NCBI GenBank assembly: GCA_000151295.1 | Contig: GG745330.1 | Span: forward strand, 2,009,606 to 2,073,605 | From: Allomyces macrogynus ATCC 38327 | Lineage: Eukaryota > Blastocladiomycota > Blastocladiomycetes > Blastocladiales > Blastocladiaceae | Direction of reading: 5' to 3' | DNA length: 64,000 nucleotides | Part shown: piece after piece, positions 25,365-39,256 of the stretch | Layout: each line of letters begins with the position of its first letter | Numbering within the stretch: position 1 is the stretch's first letter | Position numbers and translations under genes: made by a program | Notes under the pieces: generated by a model | The model's input: only the letters and a program-made list of their open reading frames with translations | The model's database searches: none | What the model was told of the DNA's origin: nothing

Positions 25365-28300
25365 ATGTCCAAGGACAAGTCGGCCACGGGCGTCGTCCAA
25401 GCCTTGCTGAACGACAAGCTCGGCATCAACGTTCCGTCGTCTGATTTCAAGTCCATGGTCGGTGCCTTAGTGCTCTTTTTGCGCCCGACTAGCCATCATT
25501 CATGGAACTGACCTGTGCCTGGCCCCGTCGATTAGCTGGAACGCCTGCCGGCCGCGGCCGGTCTGGTGAGCAAGGGCTCGACAGACGACAAGGTGAAGAA
25601 GGACGAGAAGGACGATAATGCTAGCAAACAGAACGTCAAGGTGCGTGTATTTTGCTCCATTAACCCGGTCTCGGGCATGTTGTCGGCCACCAGCTCACTT
25701 TTGGTTCGCGTGCACCCTTTCTTTCTAGCCCGTTGTGGATTTCTGGCAATTGCCGCTCTCCAAGGGTGACGCAGCTGTTTTCCGCATCCGTCTTCCTGCG
25801 CCTGCTGAAACCGACGCCGAGAAAGACGGCGCCGGCGAGGGCCAGCGCGAGACGGCGAGCGGTGACGACGAGGACAAGTCGGCCGATGCCAAAGACGACG
25901 CGTCGGCGACCGGTGACGGCACCGATTCGCGCACCAACGGCAACGGCAAGATTGTCCACCCAACCACGGGCACGCACGAGGTCGCTTCGGGCAACTCGCG
26001 GCGTGCCGGCGCATCTGGCGCAGTCACACCCACTGACGCGACCAAGTTGCGTGGTACCGACCGCGCGGCGCACACGTTGCGCGTCAACGACTCGTCGAAA
26101 TCCGGCGACGATGCCGCCGAGGCGAGCACGTCGTCGGGCACGGATAATGACGGCACCGAGTCGGAAAACGGCGACGAGGGCGCGGACGGCGAGTCCGATG
26201 CCAGCGATGACCAGGACGAAGAGGAAAAGGCCGACGACGACAAAAAGGACTTCGGCAAGACCGAGTTCACGATGGTCATTGACGCGGGCCTGACCGCGAC
26301 CGACTTCCACGTGCTGCTCGAGCACCTCGACGCGCACGACCTCACGGTCGACCTATTTGTCGTGACCAACGGCGCCGAGGCGCATGTCGGCGGCCTGATG
26401 CGCACGTTCCAGGCGCTGTGGCTCGCGAAGGCCGATAAGGCCGAGGCAAAGCTCAAGGACCGGTTCGAAAAGACCTACTTTATCGTGCACTCGCGCACGC
26501 CGAACGACGTCACCAAGACTAACGTCGCGTCGGCCGATGCCGCGACGGCCAAGCTGGTCGCCAAGCTCGACGAGCTGTTCAAGGGCCGCGTCATGGACAC
26601 GAGCCGGTTCTCAAAGCCGGAGTCGACCTCGAAAGAGAGCGACGGCACCGACGAGGACAAGGACAAGGAGGGCACCGGCAAGGGCGAGGACAAGAAGAAC
26701 GCCGACGAACAGACCGCCGACGAAAAGGCAGACGACGACGAAAAGGCCATGGGCGAAAAAGCCAAAGGCAAGTCGGTCGAAAAGGCATCCAACGCAGCCG
26801 ATAGCGAGGCGGGCGACAGCCACTCGCTCGACAACGATACGACTGAAATCGACTCGGCTATTGGCGACACGGCCGACGACTCGAGCGACCGCGGTTCGAA
26901 CGACGGTGACGACGCGGCTGATGGCGAGAAAAACGTCAACGACGACAAGGACGGCGATGGCAAGGACGGCGATTCCGCCGACGGCGAGAACAAGACCGAT
27001 GATGAGGGCAACAGCAAGGCTTCGCCGTGGTTCCCGCCGCGCGGGTTCCTCGCGGGCGTCGACTTTTACCAGATTTTTGCACAGAACCGTCAAGAAGAGC
27101 TGTTCCGGCTGTACAGCGAGTGCTTTGCCAACCTGCCGGCCAAGGACGACGGCAAGGATGAGTCTGCGGGCACATCCGAGGCCAAGGACGGTCACGCGAC
27201 GTCCGGCGAAACTACGACCACCGGGGTCGGCCGCGACGCCGCCGACGGCGAGACCAAAAGCGCCGAGGCCGATCATGCTGATGGCAAGGACACCACCACG
27301 TCCATGGTGCCCGCGACTCGCGCACGGTCGAATGCCACCACGAGCCGTGGCACCTCGGAGCCCAAGAAGGCGCCCACGTCGGGCAGCGACGGCGTCAGGT
27401 CGCAGGCCGGTACGTCGACCAAGGGCCCGGCAAGCGAGCGCGATGGTGTCGCCAAGTCGCAGGCCAGCGCGTCGGTGAAGGGCCCGGCGAGCGAGCGGGA
27501 CGGCGGTGCCAATTCGGGCACTACGGGCGCGCGCGATAGCGGTGCCAAGTCGCAGACCAGCACGTCGGCCAAGGGCCCGACGAGCGAGCGCGGCGGGGGT
27601 ATTAAATCGCAAGTCAGTATGTCGGCTAAAGGCCCTCCAGCTGGGCGTGACACCGAGCCGCCAAGCGGCACGTCGGCCATGAACTGCACCGAGACGGATC
27701 AGCGCAAGAGTGGCTCCACTGCCCCAGCGTCGTCGAAGCCGTCTACTGCCGTGAGCAGTACGGACGCTGTCCCGGCGAGGAAGCGGTCCAATTCCGCAGG
27801 TGCCACGATTGGCGGACCCGATCACACCAAGGATACAACACAAGCCGGTTTGACGCCCGTTCCCGGCACGAAGTCGGGTGGACAAGACGCTGATCGACGC
27901 GCTGATCCTGCCAACACGGTGAAGGCGCGCCGCCGTGCGCATGCTGTGGCGGGTCGCCCAGCGCCCGCCGATCACGAATCGAAGGAGTCGGGCGGCGACA
28001 AGGATGCGTCCCCGAAGACCGACGACGCCGCCAACGACACCGCAGTCCCACCGTCGGCCGAAGGCGGCGACGACAAGGACGCGGAAAACGACCCGACCGA
28101 GGCCGACGGCGACAAGGAAGAGGATGCGTCGGACGAGTCGGTCGAGGACAAGTGGGCAAAGATTGTCGAGATCCTCAACAAGTGCCGTCACAAGAGTGCC
28201 GACAATTCCGTGGCTGCAGTCGTTTGCGTCGCTTTCCACGGTTTTGCGCATGATGGCGACAAGGCGCACGACTACTGGCCCGACGGCAAGGCTCCCGTCG

Positions 28301-31300
28301 ACGATCACGGCTCGATTGGTCTATTTGTCCGTGCCGGCCCGTTCAGTTTGCTGACGTGCAGCGACGTTCCGTTTGCTGGCGAGATTCACATTGCGCGTGG
28401 CATTGCCAACCTGCTGCCCAAGGATCAGTCGCTCATGATGCACAAGATTAGCAGCCGCGGGTCGCCGCGATCCACCGTCAACTGCTGTGCGTCAAGCGAT
28501 GAGAGCTCGGTAAAGGACCTGTTTGCGGTCCCGGGCTTCAAGCCGTCCATGATATTAGTGTCGCACGACCTCATGCCGCAGCTTGAAACCAAATCGCTGG
28601 TCGCCGAGGCCATCACGTCGTACCTCGAAGATCACCCCGGCGTCGTGCTGCTGATTTCTGATCCGGCACCCGCGGGCGTTGGGTCGCTTCCACACGCACG
28701 GTCGTTTGCCGCGGGATCGACTCATGTCGATTTGGGTCTTGCCGTCGTTGGCAAAGAAAACACCGCGACCGTCGGCTTGATCGCCGACGCGACCAATGTG
28801 ACCACCGACTCGACCAAATGGATCACCGACGCGGCTAAACCAGCCACCGATGCGACCAAGTTGACCACCGACGTGACGAAATCGACCGCCGATGCGACCA
28901 AGGGACTCCTGGGTTCCTCCAAGTTCGAAAACGTTGCCGGTGCGCCGCGCTGCACGTATGTTTTGCCTGAGGGCATTCACGCGCATTTGCATGGTCCCGA
29001 GCTCGCATCGCTCTTGATCGAGGCCAACGCCGGCGCGGCCGCACCGCAGTCTCGTCACCGCGTCGTGTTTGATCCTTGTCGCGTCGACGAGTTTAACCTT
29101 ATGGGTCCTTGCCTGGCGCAGGCCAGCGCGGCGCACCTTGACGCGAAACCAACTGAAGTGGACAGCATGATGCCGTTCCTTCGGCTGTTTGCGTCGGTTG
29201 CCAAGCCGGCCGAGACGGACGTGGACGCCAAGTTGTCTAATGTCGGCAGTGTCCTGGACCTGACTTTTTCCGATGCGTCGAACGATGTCACGTACAAGTT
29301 TGGCAGCGCTTCCATGTCGCTCAAGCAGCAGCGCGTCACGGTCAGCCGCACCGACAAGGGTCTCATGCTTCTGGCGTTTGACGCTCAGCTTCAGCTGACC
29401 GACGCGTCGCAACCATTGGCGCTGTGTTTGGCCGCACCCGCGCAGTGCTCGACGGCGTCGCCGTTGGCGGCCATCAAGCTCGTCGAGAAGGATCGCCTTG
29501 TTCCCGACCACATTGCCGCTCTGCTTAAGGACCACCAACTGTTCCAGTTCAGCACCGAGCGGTACCCCGTCGTCGAGTCAGACCGCTTTTCCACCCTGGC
29601 CAAGTCGACCAAATTGTCACTCGATTTCATGCCGCTGCGTTTCGCGGTGCCGGTTTCGGGTGGCCCGGCTGCCACACTCGTTGTCGAATTCACCTGCAAG
29701 TTCGACGACTTTTCAACCGACACGCGCATTCAGGTCAGCAGCGACTTTGTGCCGTGCTCGCGCAACGAGTCTGGCCGCGGCTATTCACGCCCAGTTTGGA
29801 CCGTCAAGTTGGCCAGCGGACTCGACCTCGGCGATTACTCAAAATGGAGGAATAAGGCCTGGGACAAGATTGGCAAGGACAAGGCGTTTGAACAGAGCAG
29901 CGTCGCCTGCGTCGACGTGGCCGGTGCGGGTAAGCGACCCAGCTATCACCTGCTGGCGTCGCCTGGCGAGCTCTTTGCGGCGCTCACGGGTCTCGACGCT
30001 CGAGACCTTTGGTCCAGCATTTCGCTCGTCTCGGTTGACATGCGCGACGTGTGCGTGACCGTGTCGTCGGATGCGGCCAAGTCGCAGCTGCTTCCCGATG
30101 ATCTAGCTCAGGTCGACGTGGTCGTGACGGGCTCGCTTGCTACGATTGCCGAAGCGCTGGGCTTTTTGCGCAATTATCAAGTCGAGGGTCGCGCCACGTT
30201 TCGCCGTGTCGAGTCAGAGTCGAAAAAGAGCTTTACTTTGGCCGCTGCGACTTTGTCGCTGGTTCGTCAGCAGGGCGTGGACTGCGTCTTGAACCTGCCC
30301 GGCTGCCCCATCCAAGGATCCGACCCGGCGAACCGTGGCCTGGTGCTTCATAACATGACCGTGCACCTGCACCCGGCCGTGTCGCCTGTTGCGACGATTC
30401 GGTTCGACGTGGCCAATAAAGTGGCCGTCTTGGGCATCGAGAGCGCGCCCGTGGCCGTTCGCAACTGCTCGGGCGAGCTGCTCATGGTCAAGACCGACGA
30501 TGGCTGGAAGTTGATTGGCGGCTATTTCGCTGCCTTTGCGCGCATTGGCCAAAACCATTCCGGTCGCGTCGACGTGCGGTTCACGCGCAAGATTGTCGAC
30601 AAGGAAATCGACTGGATCGTGGCGCTTCACGTTGAGCGCGATGGCGAGCAGGCCGAGGATCACATCGCCTTGCCCAACGACACGGCGGACGGCGAGGACG
30701 ACGACGAGGAGAAGCAGGATGCTGACGACGCCAAGATTGCCTTGCTCCCGGCGCTCACGAGTCGCGACCCTTCGGACATTCTTCAAGGCCCAGGATTCAC
30801 GATCTTGGTCGCCGATGTCGTGCTCGGCCTGCGGCGCACGTCGGACGCGTGGAACCCGCACGGCCATGGAAGTGTCACGGCCGCATTCGTGGTCGCGGTG
30901 CACTTGCCTGGCGGGAGCAAGCTGTTTGATCTCGACGGCATTGTGATTGGCGAGATTTCCGTGCCCGAGAAGGAGGGCGGCGCATTGACGGTGCATCTCG
31001 CAAGCAACGTGACTGTGACGTGGGGCGACAAGCCCGATCTCAAGAAACTTGTGGCGATGACACGGTTCGACTGGGTCAAGGGCGAAAAGGCGCAGTTTGA
31101 CCTTTCCCTCATGTCGTACAATCTGTACAACTCGGCGCCGGAATGGCTCCAATTTTTGTTGCCCAAGAACGACGTGGGGGTCAAGTTCACGTACTTGCGC
31201 TCGAAAGAGTGTCATGAGCAGCTGCGCGACGGGACAGCGGCGGGCACTGACGACGAAAAGGAGACGCCAGCCATGACCGATGCCGATTCACCAACCGACC

Positions 31301-34300
31301 AGTCGACCACGTCGGTGATCAAGGGGGACAATAGTGCGCTGGTCACGAGGGCCGCAAACTCGTCCACCTCCGTGTCCGAACCGAACGGCAAGAAATCGGC
31401 CAAGGATACCACCGCGTCGATTGCATCAATTGCACGAGCTATCTCGACCACGACCGAAACGACCCGGTCAACGCCCAACCAGTCGCTCAGTGTTCGCGGC
31501 CGTGCGCAAACTGATCCTCGGGCGGTCGAAAGCACTCTCAGAGCGCGCAAGGAGCTCGCTTCCGAGCAGGGCCGTAGCAAGGTCGATTCTGCCTCATACC
31601 AACCCGACTCGCGCGCCAAAGGCGCAAATCCCAACGCCGGGCTGCCAGAGCGCAAGCCCAAGGACTCCACCGAGTCCAAGTCGCCCAACAAGTCGGTCGC
31701 TATGGCCACGGCTGAGTTGCAGTCGGACAAGGCCACGGCCGAGTCCAAGGAAACGGACCAGTTCCGAGGCCGTCAAAATGTACTCGAACTTGACACTGGC
31801 AGTGGTGGCGCCCGAGGGCACGAACGGTGCTGGCGTGAGCCTTGGCTATTTCACGGGCCCGAAAGGACGCTGGCTTGTCTCGGTCAATGTCGGTGGAGTC
31901 GACCTGGCCAAGCTGGTCGACGATTCGGCCGAGCTCTCGATCATGCTTAAGGACTGCAAGGCACTTGTCTTTTCGGGTGGTAAGGGCAAAAAGCAGTACC
32001 AGCTTGATGCCGCGTTGGATTTTGATGGGTTCGAGTTTGCCGTGCGCGCATCACTTGTTCGAGAAAACGGACGTTTCACGGGGTGGGCACTCGCCGGCCA
32101 TGCATCTGCGAGCCTCGACGAGCTGACCAAGCGGTTTTCGTGGATCCCGGAAACGGACAAGTCTTCAGTGGACATTGTTCTCGCGCGCACGACCAGTAAA
32201 TTGCTGCTGCCGGCGACGCCCAACAGCCTCAAGTTTGGCAACTCGCTCGAACAGTACAACCCGACGCTCGTCAAGCGATTTGAGCACTTGCTTGAGCCCT
32301 CTGGCGATGCGTTCATGCTGCGCTTTACCGTGACCAACCTTGGCAGCATCCATTCGGCGCTAGAAGGACTCGCCGCGACCGTGTTTGTCACTCGATTCAA
32401 CAAGGCACAAGCCAAAAACCCGTTGTCCGAAACCAAGGCGACTGACACGGTCGCGTCCAAGGGCGTGGTCGGCAAGGACAAAGAGCCCACCGAAACGTCG
32501 CCAAAACCGTCGAAAACGCCGACGGTAATGGACAAATCGGCCGAAAAAGTCGACGAGGGCGACAAGGGCGAGCAAGACGAGCTTGCCGGTACCACGACGA
32601 TTGGTCTCGCTTTGACATCCAATGTCGATGGTCTCTACGGCGCATCATTCTTCCAGGAGTACAACATTGCTCTGGTCGGATCGGTCCAGTTTGGCGGCAA
32701 GGACGGGACGGAATTCCAGCTCGCCGGTCTTGCTTCCCCACCCCTCACGATCACCGTTCTCGACGTCTTCACCGGAATTACAGGATTGTCGGCAGAGGAT
32801 ATTGGCAGCAAGGCAATTGCCAACATTCTCAACAAGATTGGCCTGGCTTTCCACGCGGTCCAGCTCGCCAGCAGCAAAAGCAATCTGCACCTCACGGTTG
32901 TGGCTGACGTGATGTTGGGCTCGCTGACCGTTCCACTTGTCGTCATGGTCGATAAACCGTCGTCGTCTCCTGTCGGGTTCCGTGTTGGCTGCTATCCGGC
33001 CAATCCTGTCCACTGCCTCGAGTTTTTGGGGCAGTTGATTGGCGCGAAGGGTTTGGGCGCGTACTGCGAGCTAGAGCTCAAGTCCTTTGACGTGTCATGG
33101 AACTGGTCCAGGTCGCTGAAAGAGTTTGCAATCGACTTCGGCGCTGAGACTCGCTGGGCGCCGCCCTTGCAGGTCGAAGAGGACCAGGGCATTGTGTCGA
33201 AAACGGGGTGGACGGTCAAGGTGAACGTGGCTCTCGTTTTGGGCGATTTCATGGATATCGTCGGATTGGACGAAAGGCGTGTGGAAGGCGTGATCTCGGT
33301 CGATGGACATGGCGCTTTCCAGGCCAAGATTGCGCTGCCCACTTTCGATCTCGGTCCTTTGAAGTTCCACCACTGTGCGCTCGTCATTGAAGGCCCCGAA
33401 CCCTCTTTGGCCTTTGGCATTGAGGTCGAGGCAACCATTTCCATGGACGGCAAACCGTGGGCACGGATTTTCGGCAAGCTGGGCGTGATCCTCTCGCCAG
33501 TCAGTTTGGAAGCGAAACTTGCTCTGCTACCACCCTCGCGGCCAGCGAAACCCACAACTGGACAAGCGCAGATCACCGCCCCGAGTGGCAGCGGGTCCAA
33601 GGTCGCCAATGACAAGAGCAAGAAGCCGCAAAACCAGGTCGATGACCCCAAGAAGGCGCCTGTCGACGATGGCTCCTGGATTGAGCTCGGATCCGTGCAC
33701 AGTGCGCTTAATGGCATGTACCTTGGCGGTGTCATGATTGGCATCAACACGGGATCGTCGCCAATGGGCGCGAGCGTGACGGCTGCCGGTTACCTCAAGG
33801 TGACCAGCCCAGCACTCAAACGCGAGCCGTCGCTGGGCGTTGCCCTGTCGCTCCCGCAGCCGACTTTCTTCTTCTGCACGGCCACGGACCTAACGATGCT
33901 TGGCCTGTTTGCACTGTTTGTCACCCGAAACGAGAGGGTTTTGCGCAGTCTTGCGTGGGTCGACGATTATCTGCCGGTCGTTGAGCAACTGGGATTCTTT
34001 ATCAAGTTCAACGCGTCAGCAAGTATTGATAAGATGGCGCTCGACATTGCTGCGGGTGATTACACCGAAATGGTGGGCAACAACGTCGCCACCAACTCCA
34101 GCAACAACAAATTCACGGTCACGGCGTTCAAGGACGAAATTGTTGAAAAGGGTCTGCTCAAGGCCAACTCGATTGGTGTCGGGGTGTTGTGTGTGTGGAA
34201 CCTGTTTGGCTCGAGCGGGCGCATCAAAGGCATTGCCAGCGCGTCCAACTTTGGCGGACTCAATGTGAATTTGGAAGCCGAGGTCGATCCGATCAAGTTC

Positions 34301-37300
34301 TCGTTTTCGGCTGACCGCAATCCGTTCTTCACGTTGTGCGGTGTCAACGACGAGAACAAAGCTGAACCAACACTTCCCGCCACGCTACTTTTTGTCATGA
34401 ACAAGGACACTGGGGAGCTGACCCTGGATGCGAAAATTGGGATCGTGCTGGACCTGTTCGTCACAGCCAACTGTGCCGGCAGTATTCAGCTGCGCAAAGA
34501 CAACACTGGCGCTGCGCTTTTCCGCGTCACGGTCAATTACTCGGTCGGCTCGCCCAAGTACCGCATCGAGCTGACGGGTAGCCTGTTTGTCCGGTTTGCC
34601 GAAAAGTCTCCAGCGATATCCACGCCATCAAAAGGCGCCATCATGGCGCCCAACGCCAATTCGGTCGAATCGTCGCTCCAGGGAGTGGCCTCGGCCCTGC
34701 CACGCGAGATTGCCGTGGATTTATGGCTCAAAGGCTTCAAGGTGCTTGACAATGGGACCGAGCAGAGTGCAGACATTGTGTATTGTCTGATCCAGGCGAT
34801 GCGCGAGGGGCTGAATGATATGTTCAAAGGCATCGACGAAAAGCTGGAGAAAGCGCAGCGCGAATTGGATGAGGAGTCTAAAAAGGCGACTGGCATCATT
34901 GGATGGTTATGGTGCAAGGTCAAGCAGGCCGCGGTGTGGCGCTGCGTGCTGTGGCCTCAGTAATCCGCTTGGGCCTTGATCTCGTTGGGACACTGCTCGA
35001 CAAGCTTGAAGAGTCCAAACTCGCGCAAATTCGGGCAATTCACGTCGGCGGCGTGTGGGTTTCTGGCAAGAGTCTCAGGGCCTACATTTATTTCGACGTC
35101 GCACTTTTTGGGCACGATTACAAGGGCGGCGTTGAAGTCGAGCTCACGAACGGTTTTTTCAAGGCCATTGGCGATTACCTGATCTCGCTCGTCGTTCAAA
35201 ACGTTGCGAAAATGTTTGGCGGCTCCAAAGTGCAGAAGCCAGTCGACTTCCAGCCTCGACTCGATGAAAACGGCAACCCCTCACCCGCTCAACCCGCGTT
35301 CATCCAAGCACCGCACGAGAAAATGAAGCTCAAGCCGCTCCTCGACTCGGATCGGGCTGACCGTGTGGCATGGGCGAAGCGATTCGAAGATGGGTGTGGC
35401 AAGCTCGCCAAGACGCTCAACGAGCACCTCGAGGACATGCCCGAGACGTTGACCGACGAAATGCTTAAGGAGCGGCCTGATCTTCCTGCCAATTACAACC
35501 CGAAAGAGGAGCTGCGCGCCGCCACCAACGATCTTGCGGCAACAAGCATCCAGGCAGAGGTCGACGCGAAATGGACGTTCAAAAAATGTGACTCCCCGCC
35601 GCCTAAGCTCCTGTCATGTCCGCGCTGCCAGCGCCTTGTACCCGATGGCGGGCTCAACGCTCACATCCACAAGTGCAACCCTGTCGCGCCCTGCAACGTC
35701 CCAAACTGCAAGAAACTGTTGCACAAGTACAAGGAGCTGCACAATCGCCAGTCGACGGCCGACGTTGATTGCCCGGCGTGTCGCGAGCCCCAACCACGGG
35801 CCAAGATTGCAGAGCATGTTCAGTTCGAGTGCACCAAATTCCAGATTCAGCCGGAAAAGGGGCATTCGGCTTGGCTCGTGACATGGCCCAAATCGACAGT
35901 GTCTGCGCCGTCTGGCGTTTGCCCCACGCTGGCTTTGGCGCCCTTCATCAACAGTGACACCATTGGCAAATCGATCATGGCTCCTGCGGAATCGTTTGAT
36001 GCTCTTGCGTCAGAGCCGTGCCCATTTGGCTGCTCATTCTCGTGGTCGTCATGGAGCAAGCTTGAGGCGCACTTGGCTGAGTGCCCAAAGCGGCGGCAAG
36101 TCGAGTGCCCAGTCCCGGAATGCACCATGCACAATGTGGGCACAGATTGGGACCACATTTTGGGCGGTGATTGCCGTGGACGCACGAATCTCCAGTGCCA
36201 TCTCTGCGACTTCAAGGCCAAGGACCCCCAGACTCTCGTGCACCATTGGACGCATTCGTGCAAGAACAAGTCGCGGAGCTGCGTTGAGTGCGGCATTTTG
36301 GTATTGCGCGACAAAGAGCCAGCACATTTGAACCTTGCATGCGCCAAGAACAAGGTGATCTGTCCTGAGCCTGATTGCCGCAAACCGTACATCAAATGCG
36401 AAGAGTGGAAACATTTCAAGCACTATCATCCGCTGCAAATCGAAGAGGTTGACGCCAATTCCAAGGGCGGGCTATACGGGAACCAGGTCGAATACGGCTC
36501 GTCGATTGCCAAGGCGCAGACGCGGTACCTCGCGCAGTTGACGGATCACACGTCGCCAGAAACCGAACTTCTGGCCATGTTCCAACTCGCAACGGAGGCG
36601 ATTGCCGAGCGCGAGGAGGTGGTGACCGAGTACCCGTGTCGCGCGTTTTGCGGTGTCGTTTGCACGTCGGTCGAGGACGAAGAGGAGCACGTGCGCAATG
36701 AGTGCTTGCTGTACGAGTTGCCGTGCCCATTGTGTCACGATATTGTGCGACTGCGCGACGTTTACGACCACTGGTCCAATGTGTGCTCCGAGGCCATGAT
36801 TTCCTGCCCGCGGCCGGGGTGCAAGTCGCCAATGGTGCCACGCCATGCGCTCGGGAGCACATGGTCGCCGATTGCTCGCAGGAGCTGGCCGTTTGCCCGT
36901 TCTGTCCCAAGCGCATGCTGCCGTCTGAGCTTGGATCGCATATCCGCGATACCCACTCGTTCAGCGATCCATCGTCGCTCATCATTTGCAAGCACCAAGG
37001 CTGCGGTCGCAGGTTCGCGTCGGGCCAATCGTACCTCGACCACCTGTTCACACAGTGCCCAGGCGTCAAGCGGCGCTGTGGTATGCACGGGTGCGCAGCA
37101 AAACATGCCTCGAGCGATATTGGCCGTCACTGGTCGAACGAATGCACGACGAGTGTCGAATTGACTTGCCCCGCTCATCCGACCATAACATTTGATTCTC
37201 TCGCCAAGTGGATCACGCACCGCATCGGCGCTTGCTCGGGCTTGCATGCCAAAGATGGCACTATTCTGCTCGACGGTTTACCCGACGACACGAAAATCTC

Positions 37301-38177
37301 GTGCCCGTTTGCGTGTGGCGAAAAGGACGTGGCCGTGTCTGATTTGGTCAACCACTTGATCATTGGTATTCATGGCCGCGCGCCGTGCACTAAATACGAC
37401 ACCAAGGACAAGTGCCCGAACGCGCAATGTACGGCCACGTTCAATCGCGAACACCGAGCACACCATCTCATGCACGAGTGCGACTATGAAATGGACACGT
37501 GCTTCATGTGCAAGCAGCAGTTTGTGGCCAAGAACGTAGAGGACCATTGGAAGGTGTGCACGGAAACCTGGGCGTTCTCGGTCATCTCAGAGTCCTACTC
37601 GGACCCGAAGAAGCGTAGGAAAAAGACTCAGTATGGCGACGTCGGGTTCCTTTTGAACCGCACGCCGTCGTCGCCTCCTGAGCAGTTGATCCACGAGTCG
37701 CATTTCAACCGCGAGCACCCGCACATGCGGGGTGTGCACATTCTGTCGCTGACTCCAGTCTGGGATGAGATCGACGGCTCGTGCGAGTTTATGGTGCAGC
37801 ATTGGTGCTTCGACACACACCATGACCCACCCCAACCCCGTTGGACGGTTTCCGGTTCGCATGAAAAGGACACGCCTTACGGAGGGACGATTGCGAATTT
37901 GCTGGAAGAGTTGACGAATACCGATCCGCGTGCATTCCGCGTGATTGCCATGGCCGTTTTCGATGAAGCGTCCCGGAGGATGACCGACGAGGAAGTTGCA
38001 GCACTCTCGAAGGCCAAGTTGATGAAAGATGGTCGGCTGGTGTATCGGGAGGCATGGGCGTGTGTTGTGCAGTTGCGGTCGGGTCCGAATGGGTTCCAGA
38101 TTGAAAAGTTCCCGCATGCAAGTAAGCTCGAGGGGCAAGGTGAAGCAAGGGTGGTAGTGAAGGTGCCATGGGCGTGA
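25365..38177 (+). CDS. Giant (about 4,200-residue) uncharacterised protein with TRAF-like zinc fingers; three frame breaks
   Basis: Exons 25365-25457 and 25536-25640 (GT-AG introns of 78 and 88 bp) lead into one huge exon from 25729. The frame changes near 31764 (one base too many in TTCC), 34931-34945 and 36841-36856 (one base short each); coding similarity continues on both sides each time, so I treat it as one gene. The N-terminal third is Asp/Glu/Lys-rich and disordered (about 25,790-28,150), interrupted by ordered segments near 26,260-26,620 and 27,030-27,140. A long middle part (28,160-35,250) consists of repeated beta-rich modules. The C-terminal part (35,600-37,600) has many Cys/His pairs of TRAF-type zinc-finger spacing (for example LSCPRCQRLVPDGG, CPFGCSF). 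No RING or catalytic domain is seen. I do not recognise the family or function. Confidence 0.6.
27395..27650 (+). repeat. Degenerate coding repeat of about 20 residues
   Basis: In the disordered part of the giant protein a unit of the form KSQxSxSxKGPxSERDGG recurs about four times with small length differences. It lies between acidic stretches and is probably a slippage-derived linker. Confidence 0.6.
28780..28906 (+). repeat. 21-bp coding repeat giving a seven-residue period
   Basis: About six units of 21 bp encode (A/S/V)TKxxTD-type heptads (ATNVTTD, STKWITD, AAKPATD, ATKLTTD, VTKSTAD). The insert lies between two ordered segments of the giant protein and resembles LEA-like amphipathic repeats only in its periodicity. 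Confidence 0.65.
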
Positions 38178-38719
38178 GCGAGAGGCATTGGTGATGGTCG
38201 ATTTTGCGTTGTTCCATATTCGTTGTTTTCCAAGACGAGCATTATTCTGTCTGGTTGCTTACTTTTCCCGTTTCGCTGGAAAGTGACCGCGAGCATCAGC
38301 GGTTCCACGCAATATTGGTCCGACCCGGAATGACTTTTCGAGGTGTCACGGAATGGCAACTAAGCAGTGCCGTGGACCAGCAACTGTCCGGACGATTGCA
38401 AGTCCGCTGGTGCGGCCGCTCATGTGAAGCTGATGGGCTGCAAGTGTGTTGTAAACGGTTTGGCGTGGGCGAGGAGCGAGCAAGATGAAGTTGGCAAGGA
38501 AGTCCGCATGGATCAATTTTTTCACTGGCCTCTTCGCTGGCGAACCATCGCTGACATTTAGCTTCAAAGCTTCCTCTTCACAGTACCGCTAACTCATTCC
38601 CCACCGCCGACAGTCTGCCACGACCACCTCGTCAGCCCGGCTGCCCCCGACTCGAGAATCGGCTCCATGTCTCAGACGACAGGGCAGAGAAGACGGAGAG
38701 CAAAGAGAGGGCAAGTAAC
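38178..38719. other. Intergenic region without recognised gene
   Basis: About 540 bp between the giant gene stop and the interrupted channel gene. No supported coding sequence or repeat was seen. Confidence 0.4.
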
Positions 38720-39230
38720 GTGGACCACATCCGAAAAGAGGTCACACGTGCTTTTGACACGACCAGGTCGTGTCACCGCCGTCGACAGCGACATTCCTTA
38801 ATATCGACCGCTCCCGGCCTGCCACCAGCGCAGCACGCCCCAACTCGGCGCAAACCAGGGCCGTGCTGCCCAGGAACCGACCCCCGCATTCATCGAAGCG
38901 CTGCAAGCCATGCAGCGCCCGCGGAAAGGACGAGAGCCTACTCGTCGCCGCCACGCGCTGCACCGCGTATTCCCGCCGCGACGTACGCGGTCAGCGCACC
39001 CGAAGGCGAGGGCTTCGACGACGACGACGATGACTATGCGGTGGCCACCTCGCCTATGAGCGATGGCAGCGACCGGGATCTGTTGACGAGCATCAGCAGT
39101 CCTTGCGCAACGGCGGGGGGACAACGACAGTGAAAGAAGCGGACCAGAAGAGGTTAACGACGTTACGGACGATGCGCAGCAGTTGGCTGCGCGCTTGCTC
39201 ACGTTTCTTCGCGACAAGTTCGCCGCGACC
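38720..39230 (+). pseudogene. N-terminal fragment of the CNG-type channel gene, cut by the viral element
   Basis: An acidic, low-complexity coding stretch (EGEGFDDDDDDYAVATSP, near 38,995-39,050) reads up to a six-G run at 39115-39120. Removing one G from the frame lets it continue as an acidic then helical segment ending LLTFLRDKFAAT exactly at the element boundary. The frame then resumes as VPVPTLPPQQQ beyond 56,155. I could not find a sure start codon: the open frame begins at a GTG at 38720, so an upstream exon or a different start is likely. The insertion separates this fragment from all membrane and ligand-binding parts. Confidence 0.5.
39226..39230. other. Left target-site duplication, CGACC
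   Basis: CGACC immediately precedes the TG terminus of the element and recurs immediately after the CA terminus at 56151-56155. Collapsing one copy restores a continuous host reading frame. Confidence 0.85.
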
Positions 39231-39256
39231 TGGCGCTGCCCTTAAGGGCAGCGCCA
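39231..39256. repeat. Terminal 26-bp perfect palindrome (left)
   Basis: Two 11-bp arms (TGGCGCTGCCC and its complement) flank a central TTAA. The same palindrome closes the right end. It could fold back as a terminal hairpin or serve as the integrase recognition end. Confidence 0.85.

Noticed and set aside
26611..28308. 565-residue minus-strand frame
   Set aside because: Antisense shadow of the acidic, repetitive part of the giant gene.
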